Shown: piece by piece, positions 8,721-18,858 of the stretch
Numbering within the stretch: the stretch's first letter is position 1
How the letters are laid out: the number at the start of each line of letters is the position of its first letter
Source: Gluconacetobacter diazotrophicus PA1 5
Lineage (GTDB): Bacteria; Pseudomonadota; Alphaproteobacteria; Acetobacterales; Acetobacteraceae
Direction: 5' to 3'
DNA length: 64,000 bases
NCBI RefSeq assembly: GCF_000021325.1
Contig: NC_011365.1
Location: forward strand, 2,136,001-2,200,000
Made by a program: the position numbers and the translations under genes
Notes under the pieces: model-generated
Seen by the model: only the letters and a program-made list of their open reading frames with translations
Database searches by the model: none
What the model was told of the DNA's origin: nothing

Positions 8721-8735
8721 CGCAGTGACAGACTG

Positions 8736-11312
8736 CTACAGCGTCAAATTGGCACGCAGGTAGTAATATCCGCCATTCATGTCGAGCTGCGACGTGCTCA
8801 TGTAGTATTGCGGCACGCCCAGATAGCGGTTCCCGTCCGGCACCCGGCTGGGCCGGGCGTCGAACAGGTTGTTCGCCCCCAGCGTGAACGACCAGTTGCG
8901 GTTGGCGCGATAGGTGATGTCCAGATTGGTGATGAATTTCGGTGTGTTCCGGAAGGGTAGGAACACCGTGCTGGAGAGCGAGCCCGTATTGGCCGCACCC
9001 GTATAATAGGTCAGTTGCGATGTCGTCTGGCCATAGCGGATCTCATGCACGCCGACCGTCCAGGCCCCGTGGGTAAAGCGCCCGCCGAAGATCATCTTGC
9101 TGCGCGGATAGGCCGTGGTGATGTAGGCAACGCTCTGTGCGGACAGGAGCGGCTGCCCCGTCGCGGCGTCCGTCTGATGGCTCAGGCGGGTCCGGTTGAG
9201 GTTGATGGCCACATCCCAGTCGATCCGCCCGACATCGCCCAGCCGCGTCGGATAGGTCGCCGTCAGGTCCAGCCCCTGCGTGCGCGTGCTTGCCACGTTC
9301 GCAAACCAGTTGGTCGACAGCGAGGCCGCCGTCCACTGATCCGATCCGGCAGGCAGCGTAAAGCCGTTCATCGTCAGGGCGGAACGCGCCGCATTGCCGG
9401 TAATGTTGCCGCCCGGCAGGATCTGGTCGCGCAGATTGATCTGATAGACATCGACCGTCACGTGCAGGTTCCGTACCGGCTCGACGATGATGCCGCCGGT
9501 GGCGTTGGTCGAGCGCTCGGGCTTCAGCGGCGCCGCGCCGTTGGCCAGCGCGCCGGGCGAATTGGCCGCGATCAGCCCGCGCGCGGCCGTGGGCGAGAGC
9601 GTCAGCGAACTGTAATGCTCCTGCGCCAGCGTCGGCGCATGGAACCCGTTCGAGATCGTGGCGCGGAACGCCAGCCACCTGAACGCATCATAGCGCGTGG
9701 ACACCTTGCCGGTCTCGGTGTCCCCCACATCGGTATAATGCTCGTAGCGCCCGGCCAGATCGAGTTGCCAGTTCTTCAGAAGATGCGTGGAGACATCGAC
9801 ATATCCGCCGACGACATCGCGGTTGAAATTGCCGGCATTGCCCGCATTGGTCCCGGCCAGCGCGTCCGACCCGCTGCCATAGGTCGAATCGGGCGATCCG
9901 GTGCCGACCGAGTAGCTTTCGTAGCGATAGGTCGCCCCGCCGGCGACGTTGATGCTGTGCGGCCAACCGGAGACATGAAACGCCCGGCTGATATCGAACG
10001 TGTTGCTCCACTGGGAATTGTTGAACCCCTGGGCCTGGATGACCGTCGGCGTGCGGCCGGTCGCGGCCGCGACCGCGAAATTCGCCGAATCCTTCAGCCC
10101 GATCGCGTCATAATCGCGGCCATAGACCGAGGACAGGTCCCAGTTCCATCCCCGCAGGACGCCCTTCACGCCCGCCGTGACCTCCCAGTCATCCTCATCG
10201 ATCGTCTCCAGCGGCGAATAGCCGTCCGGATAGATGGCGGCATAGAGCGGATAGGCTGCAAGCGAGCCGGGCAGGCGATAATTCTGGTATGCCTCGGCAT
10301 GCCGGTGGGCATAGGTCGCCAGCGCATAGGCCTGGATATCGTCCGTCAGGTCGTACCCGGCCTTGATCGCCAGGCTTTCGCGCGTCTGCTCGGGCCGGCC
10401 CTGGATCTTGTTGATCTTGGTCCCCGTCCGCAGGTCCGGCGCGCTGCGGAACGTGTGGTCCTCGTGCACGAAATCGCCGCTGACATGGACGAACCCGCGC
10501 GCCCCCAGCTTCGCGCCGCCATCCAGATACACACCTTGCTGGAACCCGTCCTTGGCAGCGGTGATGCCGGTGATCGACTCGGCATTGAAGCCATGGTCCT
10601 GCTTCTTGAGGATGATGTTCACCACCCCCGCCACGGCGTCGGACCCGTATTGCGCCGAAGCCCCGTCGCGCAGGATCTCCACATGGTCGATCGCCGCCAT
10701 GGGGATCATGTCGATATCGACCGGCGTGGTGCCCTGCTGCGGGCCGCCATCGGCATAGAGGTTGGCCGTGGTATGGCGCCGCTTGCCATCCACCAGTACC
10801 AGCGTCTCGTTGGGGCTGAGGCCGCGCAGGCTGAAGGCCGACGTCAGCGCGCCGGTATCGAAGCCGCCCGTCGGCAGCGTCAGCGACGGCAGCAACTGGC
10901 CCAGCGCCTCGCGTAGCGTCGGCTGCCCCGTCTGCGCAAGCTGCCGCGCCGATACGATATCGATCGGCGCCACGCTGTCGCGTGCCTTCTTCCCGATCTC
11001 ACGCGTGCCGGTCACGATGATGGCCTCGCCGGTATCGGCCGGCCGGGCGGCCTGCATCGGAACGGCAATTTGGGCCGCGCCGTCGGCCGCCTGCGCACGC
11101 TGGCGGCTGGAGGATGCGACGCGCTTCCTGGCGGTATCCTGCGAGGCCGTGGTTTCCGCCGTTTCGTCCGCCGCCATCGCCTGCGCGATCGGCAGCGCTG
11201 TCAGGATCGAGGCCGCCAGCAACGCATGCCGGGGGTGGAGACGATATCCTGCCAGAGGCGTTCTTCTGCCGGCAGGTGCGAAATCCGGAGCGAGGGAGCG
11301 GATGGAAGGCAC
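8736..11312 (-). CDS. TonB-dependent outer-membrane receptor (substrate unknown)
   Basis: An 858-aa outer-membrane receptor. An N-terminal extension is followed by signal-peptide-like LLAASILTALPIAQAMA. A TonB-box-like EAIIVTGTR precedes the plug domain (IDIVSARQLAQTGQPTLREAL, VDGKRRH, VEILRDGASAQYGSDAVAGVVNIILKK). A 22-strand barrel follows and ends in an aromatic/aliphatic C-terminus (YYYLRANLTL) typical of BAM substrates. Start is GTG at 11312 with GGAG eight bases upstream. No neighbouring transport gene reveals the ligand. The plug resembles the 'iron complex receptor' class, but many such receptors carry other compounds. The leader holds two perfect hairpins. Confidence 0.88.
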   Translation of the reverse strand: MPSIRSLAPDFAPAGRRTPLAGYRLHPRHALLAASILTALPIAQAMAADETAETTASQDTARKRVASSSRQRAQAADGAAQIAVPMQAARPADTGEAIIVTGTREIGKKARDSVAPIDIVSARQLAQTGQPTLREALGQLLPSLTLPTGGFDTGALTSAFSLRGLSPNETLVLVDGKRRHTTANLYADGGPQQGTTPVDIDMIPMAAIDHVEILRDGASAQYGSDAVAGVVNIILKKQDHGFNAESITGITAAKDGFQQGVYLDGGAKLGARGFVHVSGDFVHEDHTFRSAPDLRTGTKINKIQGRPEQTRESLAIKAGYDLTDDIQAYALATYAHRHAEAYQNYRLPGSLAAYPLYAAIYPDGYSPLETIDEDDWEVTAGVKGVLRGWNWDLSSVYGRDYDAIGLKDSANFAVAAATGRTPTVIQAQGFNNSQWSNTFDISRAFHVSGWPHSINVAGGATYRYESYSVGTGSPDSTYGSGSDALAGTNAGNAGNFNRDVVGGYVDVSTHLLKNWQLDLAGRYEHYTDVGDTETGKVSTRYDAFRWLAFRATISNGFHAPTLAQEHYSSLTLSPTAARGLIAANSPGALANGAAPLKPERSTNATGGIIVEPVRNLHVTVDVYQINLRDQILPGGNITGNAARSALTMNGFTLPAGSDQWTAASLSTNWFANVASTRTQGLDLTATYPTRLGDVGRIDWDVAINLNRTRLSHQTDAATGQPLLSAQSVAYITTAYPRSKMIFGGRFTHGAWTVGVHEIRYGQTTSQLTYYTGAANTGSLSSTVFLPFRNTPKFITNLDITYRANRNWSFTLGANNLFDARPSRVPDGNRYLGVPQYYMSTSQLDMNGGYYYLRANLTL

Positions 11313-11428
11313 GATGGGGGCTCCATTATACTATTTATTATAGTTGTTTATGGAAACAACGATTCGACTCCCGTGTATCATCTGCTCGATTAAATGTGAA
11401 TTTATCTTATAGGCATTTCGATGCCTAT
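11313..11428 (-). promoter_or_regulatory. Structured AT-rich leader/promoter region of the receptor gene
   Basis: Upstream of the receptor GTG the minus strand carries two overlapping TATAAT hexamers in the 20 bases before GGAG. A perfect hairpin GTTGTTT (11343-11349)/AAACAAC (11354-11360) with a 4-nt loop follows, then a second perfect hairpin ATAGGCAT (11409-11416)/ATGCCTAT (11421-11428) with a 4-nt loop. The rest of the gap to 11731 is GC-rich and shows nothing I can assign. Confidence 0.5.
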
Positions 11429-11731
11429 CCGCCTTATCTGTTGTAAAATTTAACACAGATTGCCGCCCAGGCAGGGGGTATCGATCCCGCATGTCGCGGC
11501 ACGCCTGCCCGGCAGGGCCGACGGCCAAACGGGCCCGGAGCGCGTGAAATTCAGGGAATGCGTGGCGGCAGCCCGGGTTCGCGCCGATTCCGGCGAACGC
11601 GACGCTCAGAGCAGGTCGCGATTGGGTCCAGGCGCTTCGATTATCCAGGCGGCAGAGCGATCCGGGCCGCTCCACCGCCATGTCCGGTGCCGAATTCGAG
11701 ACCGGCCGCTTTCAAGCGGCGTATTCGGTGC

Positions 11732-12109
11732 TCAGTGACCGGTGAAGAAGGTCTTGGTGTCCTTGGCGGTATCCGACCCCCAATGTCCGACCTTCCGGCC
11801 CGTGTTCTGTCCCCATTTGCCGATCTTGCCGCTGGTCTTTTCGCTCCACTTCGCCGTGTTGTGAGCGGCGTCGACGGACCCGTCGCGTACCGTGTTCCAG
11901 CTTTTCCTGCCCGCCTTTTCGCTCCACTGAGCCGTGTCGTGGGCGGCGTTGACCGTTCCGTTCTTCACGGTATGCCAGCTTTTTTCGGCAGTCTGGCAGG
12001 CGCCCGAGATGCATGAATTCGTGTCGTTCGCGATAGCTTGAGACATCGGCCCCAGCAGCATTCCCGCAATCGCCAGAATGCCAGCCTTACCGAAAAATCC
12101 GTTTCTCAT
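11732..12109 (-). CDS. Small exported protein with tandem Trp-containing repeats
   Basis: A 125-aa predicted secreted or periplasmic protein. From ATG 12109 (GGAG eight bases upstream) a signal peptide RNGFFGKAGILAIAGMLLGPMSQAIA is followed by NDTNSCISGACQ with two Cys. Then come about two and a half copies of a repeat of roughly 26 residues: KSWHTVKNGTVNAAHDTAQW, then KSWNTVRDGSVDAAHNTAKW, then a degenerate KIGKWGQNT / KVGHWGSDTAKDTK. The hydrophilic, Lys/Asp/Thr-rich amphipathic repeats recall stress-protective or LEA-like proteins, but I cannot assign a family. No operon partner. Confidence 0.75.
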   Translation of the reverse strand: MRNGFFGKAGILAIAGMLLGPMSQAIANDTNSCISGACQTAEKSWHTVKNGTVNAAHDTAQWSEKAGRKSWNTVRDGSVDAAHNTAKWSEKTSGKIGKWGQNTGRKVGHWGSDTAKDTKTFFTGH

Positions 12110-12469
12110 GCTGATAGCTCCTTGTTCTTCCTCACCTTCACGCCTGCTCCCCCAACCATTCTTCGCAATGAACTCCACCCCGGCGAATTCCAGGGCGGTG
12201 CGGATGGCGTGGATGGTAACGGGGATAGGGACAGCGGCCCGGCGTCTGGGATGACGCTTCAAGCTGACGCTGCGACCAGTTCAGCAAGGCGCCGCGGCGC
12301 AGCATTGTGCAGGCGTGACGTCCACAAAAGGGCAACCTTACATCAAGGATAAGGATCGCCCGTAAGGACGAGATGACACCATAGATGCGATGTGATGGTG
12401 CCGCAACATGACGGGGCGCGCACGATGATGATGTGCGGATGTTCGGCTGGAAGAAAACCCGGGGCTCCA
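12110..12469. other. Intergenic region with no recognised gene
   Basis: These 360 bp between the exported repeat protein and tRNA-Lys contain open frames on both strands without family similarity. The one running into the tRNA encodes MVEQLTLNQRVQGSSPCAP, a typical artefact of reading a tRNA. The promoter for the repeat protein must lie near 12110-12200. Confidence 0.4.
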
Positions 12470-12545
<76 letters not shown>

Positions 12546-12645
12546 ATGGAGTGGCCCTCTCGGGTGACGCGCTTCTAACAGCGCATCGGGAACAGGGCAA
12601 GCGGTTTATCGAAAAAAATTCCCTGTATTGTCATATCGGTCGGTC

Positions 12646-12669
12646 GGCATGGTTCCGAAGGACCATGCC
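12646..12669 (-). terminator. Hairpin after parB
   Basis: GGCATGGT (12646-12653) pairs with ACCATGCC (12662-12669) with an 8-nt loop, 7 bp beyond the parB stop. A T run follows about 25 bases later on the minus strand. It probably ends the mnmG-rsmG-parAB transcript. Confidence 0.5.
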
Positions 12670-12675
12670 TCGACC

Positions 12676-13566
12676 TCACCCGTTCAGCCGCGCCAGGACC
12701 GTATCGAACTGATCCAGCGAATGGTACAGGATACGGATCGACCCGCCCCGCCCGTCAAAGGCGATCTGCACCTTCAGCCCCAATCGCGCGGACAGGTCGC
12801 GTTCCAGGACCTGGATTTCCGGGTCCTTGCGTTCGGCGGCCTTGGCGGGGGCCTGCTGCTGCTGGCGGGTGGCCTTCTGGATCAGGGCCTCGGTCTGGCG
12901 GACGTTCAGCCCCTGCTCCAGCACGATTTTCAGGGCCGCGACCGGGTCGGGATGGCCCAGCAGCGCGCGGGCATGGCCCGCCGTCAGCTTGCCGTCGCGC
13001 AGTGCCGCGCGCACCGGCGGCGGCAGGTTCAGCAGCCGGACCATATTCGCGACGTGCGAGCGCGACTTGCCCAGCGCGCCGGCCAGTTCTTCCTGCGTCA
13101 GGCTGTAATCCTGCAGCAGGCGCTGCAGGCCCTCGGCTTCCTCGATCGCGTTCAGGTCGGCGCGTTGCAGGTTTTCGACCAGGGCCGCGGCCATGGCGTC
13201 CCCGTCATCCAGGGCGCGGATATGGACCGGGACCTCGTGCAGGGATGCCATCTGGGCCGCGCGCCAGCGGCGTTCGCCGGCAATGATCTGGTAGCGATCG
13301 GCGTGGTCGGGGTGCGGCCGCACGAGGATCGGCTGCAGGATGCCGCGCGTGCGGATCGAATCCGCCAGTTCCGCCAGGGCATCGGGTTCCATGACCTGGC
13401 GCGGCTGGAACGGTCCGGGTTCCAGCAGGTCGACCGGCAGCGTGCCCGCGCGGTCCTGTTCTGTGCGGCCCGAAACGCGGGCGATGGCGGTGGGCGCCTG
13501 ATCGCCCAGCAATGCCGCCAGGCCCCGGCCCAGGCGCGGACGGGCCTGATCCTTCTTCGTGCTCAT
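12676..13566 (-). CDS. parB: Chromosome-partitioning protein ParB
   Basis: A 296-aa ParB/Spo0J CTPase clamp that loads at parS and spreads along DNA to organise the origin region. The order is an N-terminal ParA-interacting segment ([13 protein letters not shown]), the CTP-binding fold with [24 protein letters not shown] (GERRxRA motif), the helix-turn-helix [40 protein letters not shown], and a C-terminal dimerisation domain. Its ATG overlaps the parA stop (ATGA). Two parS sites in this window lie 1.4 and 3.8 kb upstream of it. Confidence 0.97.
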   Translation of the reverse strand: MSTKKDQARPRLGRGLAALLGDQAPTAIARVSGRTEQDRAGTLPVDLLEPGPFQPRQVMEPDALAELADSIRTRGILQPILVRPHPDHADRYQIIAGERRWRAAQMASLHEVPVHIRALDDGDAMAAALVENLQRADLNAIEEAEGLQRLLQDYSLTQEELAGALGKSRSHVANMVRLLNLPPPVRAALRDGKLTAGHARALLGHPDPVAALKIVLEQGLNVRQTEALIQKATRQQQQAPAKAAERKDPEIQVLERDLSARLGLKVQIAFDGRGGSIRILYHSLDQFDTVLARLNG

Positions 13567-14405
13567 GCCCGGACCGCCTTCCCTTTCGGTTTCGCCAGCT
13601 TCATGCGGGCGATCAGTTCCTTGGCCATCGCCTGATAGGCCATGGCACCGCTGGATTTCGCATCATAGGCCATGACCGAGCGGCCATGGCTCTGGGCCTC
13701 GGAAATGCGGATGTTGCGCGGGATCAGGGTGTCCATCACCTGATCGCCGAAGAAGCCGCGCGCATCGGCGGCGACCAGTTCCGACAGATTGTTGCGCCGG
13801 TCGTACATCGTCAGCACGATGCCCGCGACATGCAGGTCGGAATTGAAGGCGCGGCGCACGCGGTCGATCGTGCGCACCAGTTGGCTGATCCCTTCCAGCG
13901 CGAAGAATTCGCACTGCAGGGGCACGACGACCCCGTCCGACGCCACCAGCGCGTTCAGCGTCAGCAGGCCGAGGCTGGGCGGGCAGTCGATCAGGATCAC
14001 GTCGTACCCGCTGCCCACGCGGGCTATGGCATCGCGCAGGCGGAATTCGCGCCGGTCCTGCATGACCAGTTCCAGTTCCGCGCCGGCCAGTTCGGTATCG
14101 GCGGCGATGATCGCCAGGTTCGGGATTTCGGTGGCCTGGACCAGGTCGGCGGCTGCGGCGTCGTCCATCAGCAGGGCATAGGTGCCCAGGCGACGCGCGT
14201 CGTAGCCGACGCCCAGGCCGGTCGAGGCATTGCCCTGCGGGTCGAGGTCGATCAGCAGGACGGAAAGACCCTGCGCCGCCAGGCCGGCGGCGAGGTTGAT
14301 GGCCGTGGTCGTCTTGCCGACGCCGCCCTTCTGGTTGGCCAGGGCAAGAATGCGAGGCACGCGCGCGGCGTCAGCGACCCGGCGCGCGTTCTGAGTGTCT
14401 GACAC
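13563..14405 (-). CDS. parA: Chromosome-partitioning ATPase ParA
   Basis: A 280-aa deviant-Walker ATPase that moves ParB-parS complexes to segregate the origin. The deviant Walker [15 protein letters not shown] includes the signature Lys, Walker A' is [13 protein letters not shown] and Walker B is [11 protein letters not shown]. Start is one of two GTG codons (14417 or 14405). I prefer 14405 (SDTQNARRV...), and either overlaps the end of rsmG. Coupled to parB by an ATGA overlap. Confidence 0.96.
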
Positions 14406-15003
14406 GCCTGATATCACCCAGTCTGAGAATGGTGCCGTCCGCGTTGGTGCGGCTTGGCAATCGGGATACCGCCATGTGCCAGTCGGCGGCGGCAGCGGTC
14501 AACTCATCCTCGACATTTCGGCCCTTCAGGAACAGACAAAATCCATCCGGGGCCAGGAAATGGCTGCTCCATTCCAGCAATTGAGGCAGGGCGGCCAGGG
14601 CGCGGGCGGTGACGACCTGCACGGGCGGTATGTCCGCGTCCTCGATCCGGCGGGCGATGATGGTGACGCGTGCGCCCACCGCGCGCGCGGCCTCGCGCAG
14701 GAAGGCGGCCTTGCGCTGGTCGGATTCGATCAGGGTCACGTCCGCGTCGGTGGCCATCGCGATGATCAGCCCGGGAAAGCCCCCGCCCGACCCCATGTCG
14801 GCCAGCCGCACGCCGGGCGGGATCAGCGACGCCAGTTGCAGGCAGTCCGCGATATGCCGGTCCCACAGATGTGCCAGGTCCCGGGGCGAGACCAGGTTGA
14901 TGCGGCTGTTCCAGCGGGTCAGGATTTCGGCGAACCGGTCCAGCTTCGCCCGCAGCGCATCCGGCACGCCATTGCCCCCCTGTGGTTTCACGTGAAACAT
15001 CAT
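14371..15003 (-). CDS. rsmG: 16S rRNA (guanine527-N7)-methyltransferase
   Basis: A 210-aa SAM-dependent methyltransferase (formerly GidB) that methylates N7 of G527 in 16S rRNA; loss gives low-level streptomycin resistance in other bacteria. The SAM-binding glycine motif is [13 protein letters not shown], followed by [17 protein letters not shown] and the [15 protein letters not shown] motif. Its ATG overlaps the mnmG stop (ATGA) and its 3' end overlaps parA by about 35 bp. Codons 2-7 (MFHVKP) are formed by a parS site, so the N-terminal peptide sequence is partly dictated by the centromere element. Confidence 0.95.
14984..14999. promoter_or_regulatory. parS: parS centromere-like site 1
   Basis: GGTTTCACGTGAAACA matches the conserved bacterial parS TGTTTCACGTGAAACA at 15 of 16 positions, with the palindromic core TTTCACGTGAAA complete. 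It overlaps the first codons of rsmG, 1.4 kb upstream of parB. Confidence 0.9.
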
Positions 15004-16862
15004 GCCACCTGCCGCACATGCGACAGCAGTGCCATCAGTGCCGAGGGCGTGATCCCCGGCACCCGCTGCGCCGCGCTGAAGCTGGCGGGGCGGGCGGCGG
15101 CCAGGCGTTCCTGCATCTCGCTGCTCAGCCCGCCGATGCGCCGGTAATCCAGGTCGGCCGGCAGGGTGATGCGCGTTTCGGCCTCCAGTTGCCGGATCTC
15201 GCGCGCCTGGCGGACCAGATAGCCGCTATACCGGGCTTCGGTTTCGACATGGCGGCTGACGCGCGACGGCAGGGCGGCGAACCACGGGGCGATGCGCGCG
15301 ATCGCATCCGGGGTCGCGGCCGTGGCCAGCACGTCCAGCAGGGTGCGGCGGCGCCCGTCGGCGGATACCGTGATCCCGGCCTGCTGCAATGCGTCGGGCA
15401 GGAAGCTTTCGGCCCCCGCACGCTGCATCGCCGTGTCGATGGCGTCACGTTCCGCCGTGAACAGGTGCGCGCGCGCACTGCCCACGCAGCCCCACCCGAT
15501 CCCCTGCCCGGTCAGGCGCAAATCGGCATTGTCCGCCCGCAGGCTCAGCCGATATTCGGCGCGTGAGGTGAACATGCGGTACGGTTCGGACACGCCCTGC
15601 GTCGTCAGGTCGTCGATCATCACCCCCAGATAGGCGGCGCCGCGATCGATCGCGATCCCCTCGCCGCCCCCGGCCCGCCGCGCGGCGTTCAGGCCGGCCA
15701 GCAGCCCCTGGGCGCCGGCTTCCTCATACCCCGTCGTGCCGTTGATCTGCCCGGCCAGGAACAGGCGCGGCAGCGCGGTCAGCTCCAGCGTCGGCGCCAG
15801 CGCGCGCGGATCGACATAATCATATTCCACCGCATAGCCGGGCCGGACGATCCTGCAGCGTTCCAGTCCCGGAATGGAATGGATGAGCTGTTCCTGAATA
15901 TCGGCCGGCAGGCTGGTGGAAATGCCGTTGGGATAGACCAGGTCGCCGCCCGCGTTCCCCGGCAGGGCCTCGGGTTCCAGGAAGATCTGGTGGCTGTCGC
16001 GTTCGGCGAAGCGCACCACCTTGTCTTCGATCGACGGACAATAGCGCGGGCCGCGCCCGGCGATCGCCCCGCCATAGACCGCCGACAGATGCAGGTGTTC
16101 GCGGATCAGCGCATGGGTCCGCGGCGTGGTGGCGGTGATCCGGCAGGATAGTTGCGGGTTGTCGATCGCCTGCGTCAGGCGGCTGAAGGGTTCGGGCACC
16201 GCGTCGCCCCGGTCCTCGGCCAGGCTGTCCCAGTCGATGCTTGTACGGTCCAGGCGGGCCGGGGTGCCGGTCTTCAGCCGCCCCATCGGCAGGCCCAGCG
16301 CCTGGAGCCGCTCGCCCAGCGCGTGGGCCGGTGGTTCCCCCACCCGGCCGGCCGGATGGCTGTCATGGCCGATATGGATCACGCCGCGCAAGAAGGTGCC
16401 GGCGGTCAGTACCACCGCCCCGGCGCGGAACTGTCGCCCGTCCTCGCACACCACGCCGGCGGCCTGGCCGGCATCGTCCACGATCAGGTCGCCGGCTGCC
16501 CCTTCCGCGATGTCCAGGTTCGCGGTTTCGGCCAGCAGATCCTGGATCGCGCGGCGGTACAGCGACCGGTCGGCCTGCGCGCGGGGGCCATGCACCGCCG
16601 GCCCCTTGGAGCGGTTCAGCAGCTTGAAATGAATTCCCGCCCGGTCGGCGGCCCGTGCCATCAACCCGTCCAGCGCATCGATTTCGCGCACCAGGTGGCC
16701 CTTGCCGATGCCGCCGATGGCCGGGTTGCACGACATGGCGCCGATCGTGTCCCGCCGATGGGTCAGCAGCAGGGTGCGCGCGCCGCACCGGGCCGCCGCC
16801 GCCGCGGCCTCGCACCCTGCGTGGCCTCCGCCTATGACGATGACATCGTACTCGGTCGTCAC
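15000..16862 (-). CDS. mnmG: tRNA uridine-5-carboxymethylaminomethyl modification enzyme MnmG
   Basis: A 620-aa FAD-dependent enzyme (GidA) that with MnmE adds carboxymethylaminomethyl to U34 of certain tRNAs. The N-terminal dinucleotide-binding fold is [16 protein letters not shown], followed by the hallmark [20 protein letters not shown]. The family C-terminal domain includes the [10 protein letters not shown] block. The GTG at 16862 gives the normal N-terminus; a longer open frame would run through the T-tract hairpin at 16887-16908. It is upstream of rsmG with overlapping stop/start and downstream of mnmE, its functional partner. Confidence 0.96.
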
Positions 16863-16886
16863 GTTTGCCTGCCCCCGTTTAAGTGC

Positions 16887-16908
16887 TTCTTTTTCTGAAG
16901 AAAAAGAA
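16887..16908. terminator. T-tract inverted repeat between mnmE and mnmG
   Basis: TTCTTTTTC (16887-16895) and GAAAAAGAA (16900-16908) form a 9-bp stem with loop TGAA, followed by a CCCCTTCA motif. It is the same family as the element at 61-92. Placed between two same-direction genes, it may attenuate read-through. Confidence 0.55.
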
Positions 16909-16915
16909 CACCCCT

Positions 16916-18223
16916 TCACTTCCCGATACAGAACTGCCCGAACACCGTATCGAGCAGATCCTCCACCCCTACCGCCCCGGTCAGGCGCCCCAGGGCGCGC
17001 ATGGCCAGGCGCATTTCCTCGCCCCGCATCTCTGGCCAGTGCATATCCAACGCGGCGGCCAGATGGCCAGCGGTTTCTTCGATCGCCGCCCGATGGCGGG
17101 CCCGCGTCAGCGGCGGGCCGGCCGCTGACGCGGTCAGCGCCCGGGCGCGTTCGGCCAGCGCCGTGCGCAGCGCGTCCATGCCCGTGCCCTGCCGGACGCT
17201 GATCCCGATCGCATCCGCCCCGGCGGGCACCGGTGCCAGGTCGACCTTGTTCCGCACCCTGATCGCATCCGCCGGAATATCGTCGGGCACCGTCTCGCCG
17301 TCGAACATCGCGATCACGCAGTCGGCATGTTTCACGTGAAACAGGGCCCGCCTTACGCCCTCGGCCTCGATTTCGTCCTGTGTCTCGCGCAGGCCGGCGG
17401 TGTCGATCAGGGTCACGGGCACATCGCCCAGCACCACGCGGATTTCGATGGCATCGCGCGTGGTCCCCGCAATGGCCGAAACAATGGCCGCGTCCCGCCC
17501 GGCCAGCGCGTTCAGCAGGCTGGACTTGCCGACATTGGGCGCCCCGACAATGGTGAAGACCAGCCCCCTGCGCAGCTTCTCGCCCCGGCCGCCATCGTCC
17601 AGGTGGGCCTGCATCTCGGACCGCAGCGCCGTCAGGTCATCCAGCAGCGCCTGTTCCACACCGGGCGGCAGGTCCTCGTCCGGGAAGTCGATCAGTGCCT
17701 CCTGATGTGCCAGCAGGGTCCGCAGCCGGGCCGCCCAGCCGTCATAGATCCGGCTCAGCGTCCCGTCCGCCTGGTCCAGGGCCTGCCGCCGCTGCGCTTC
17801 GGTCTCGGCATCGATCAGGTCGGCGATGCCCTCGGCCTCGATCAGGTCCAGTCGGCCATGGGCGAAGGCACGGCGGGTGAATTCGCCCGGCTCCGCCGGC
17901 CGTGCGCCCAGTGCCACCAGCGCGTCGGCCACGCCCGCGATCACCGCCGGGCCGGCATGCAGGTGCAGCTCCGCGCTGTCCTCGCCGGTATAGCTGCGCG
18001 GACCGGGGAACCACAGCACCAGCGCCCGGTCCAGCAGCACCGGCGCCGCCGCCGCGTCACGCCGCCACAGGCCACGCAGGGATGCCTGGCGCGGCGGCGG
18101 CAGCGGGCCGCACAGCCGTTGCAGCATGTCGCCGCATCCCGCCCCGGTCAGGCGCATGACGGCGATGGCCGCGCGTCCCGCCCCGGTCGCCAGCGCGAAG
18201 ATCGGCATCTGTTCGGTCGGCAT
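16916..18223 (-). CDS. mnmE: tRNA modification GTPase MnmE
   Basis: A 435-aa GTPase partner of MnmG for U34 modification. The order is an N-terminal folate-binding domain ([20 protein letters not shown]), a helical domain, and a G domain with G1 [13 protein letters not shown]2 GTTRD, G3 DTAGLRET and G4 NKVD. It ends in FCIGK, with the catalytic Cys motif C(I/L)GK. Start ATG 18223 ([10 protein letters not shown]) gives the normal length; ATG 18208 is an alternative. Just after the G3 region a FHVKH stretch is encoded by a perfect parS site, so this loop sequence may reflect DNA rather than protein constraint. Confidence 0.95.
   Translation of the reverse strand: MPTEQMPIFALATGAGRAAIAVMRLTGAGCGDMLQRLCGPLPPPRQASLRGLWRRDAAAAPVLLDRALVLWFPGPRSYTGEDSAELHLHAGPAVIAGVADALVALGARPAEPGEFTRRAFAHGRLDLIEAEGIADLIDAETEAQRRQALDQADGTLSRIYDGWAARLRTLLAHQEALIDFPDEDLPPGVEQALLDDLTALRSEMQAHLDDGGRGEKLRRGLVFTIVGAPNVGKSSLLNALAGRDAAIVSAIAGTTRDAIEIRVVLGDVPVTLIDTAGLRETQDEIEAEGVRRALFHVKHADCVIAMFDGETVPDDIPADAIRVRNKVDLAPVPAGADAIGISVRQGTGMDALRTALAERARALTASAAGPPLTRARHRAAIEETAGHLAAALDMHWPEMRGEEMRLAMRALGRLTGAVGVEDLLDTVFGQFCIGK
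17328..17343. promoter_or_regulatory. parS: parS centromere site 2 (perfect consensus)
   Basis: TGTTTCACGTGAAACA is a 16/16 match to the conserved parS. It lies inside the mnmE coding region, 3.8 kb from parB and 2.3 kb from site 1. Confidence 0.95.
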
Positions 18224-18356
18224 CTGTCCTGTCCCCGTTGTCCCGGCGTGTGCGTGATCCCTCTTGCATGTCGCATCCTGCGGCGGAAGAGTACAGAATA
18301 CGCGACCGAACCGATATGCGCGTTCCGCACCGTGGCGGATGACCTGGGATACGACG

Positions 18357-18830
18357 ATGCCGCAGCTTTCCATGCACTCGCCCATCGGCGACCTGACCCT
18401 GACCGAGGAAGACGGGGCGATCATCGCGCTGGACTGGGGATGGGGCCGCGACCAGGACGAAAACCCCCTGCTGCGCCACGCCTGCGATCGGCTGGACGCC
18501 TATTTCGACGGCGCGCCGGACCCGTTCGCCGACCTGGTCCTGGCACCGCACGGCACCGCCTACCAGCGCACGGTATGGCAGGCGGTGCGCGCCATACCCC
18601 TGGGCCAGACCCGGACCTATCGGCAGATCGCGCAGATCGCCGGCGGTTCGCCCCGATCGGTCGGGAACGCCAACAGCGTCAATCCCATTCCCATCCTGAT
18701 TCCCTGCCATCGCGTCGTCTCCGTCCAGGGCCTGGGCGGCTATTCCGGCGATGGCGGGTTGACCGACAAGCTCTATCTTCTGGGCCTGGAACGCGCCCCC
18801 ATTCCAGCCCACGCGCACGAGACGGCCTGA
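18357..18830 (+). CDS. ogt: Methylated-DNA-protein cysteine methyltransferase (Ogt/MGMT)
   Basis: A 157-aa suicide repair enzyme that removes methyl from O6-methylguanine in DNA. The C-terminal active-site domain has [46 protein letters not shown], with acceptor Cys in PCHRVV and the recognition-helix Tyr/Arg region. A short N-terminal domain ([10 protein letters not shown]) makes it Ogt-type rather than Ada. ATG 18357 gives the family N-terminus. It is divergent from mnmE across about 130 bp that carry no clear operator. Confidence 0.93.
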   Translation: MPQLSMHSPIGDLTLTEEDGAIIALDWGWGRDQDENPLLRHACDRLDAYFDGAPDPFADLVLAPHGTAYQRTVWQAVRAIPLGQTRTYRQIAQIAGGSPRSVGNANSVNPIPILIPCHRVVSVQGLGGYSGDGGLTDKLYLLGLERAPIPAHAHETA

Positions 18831-18858
18831 CACAGCCACCACGGAAAGGAAGAGAGCG

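Noticed and set aside
9015-10916. 633-aa open frame antisense to the TonB-dependent receptor
   Set aside because: Shadow frame; the receptor frame has plug motifs and signal peptide.
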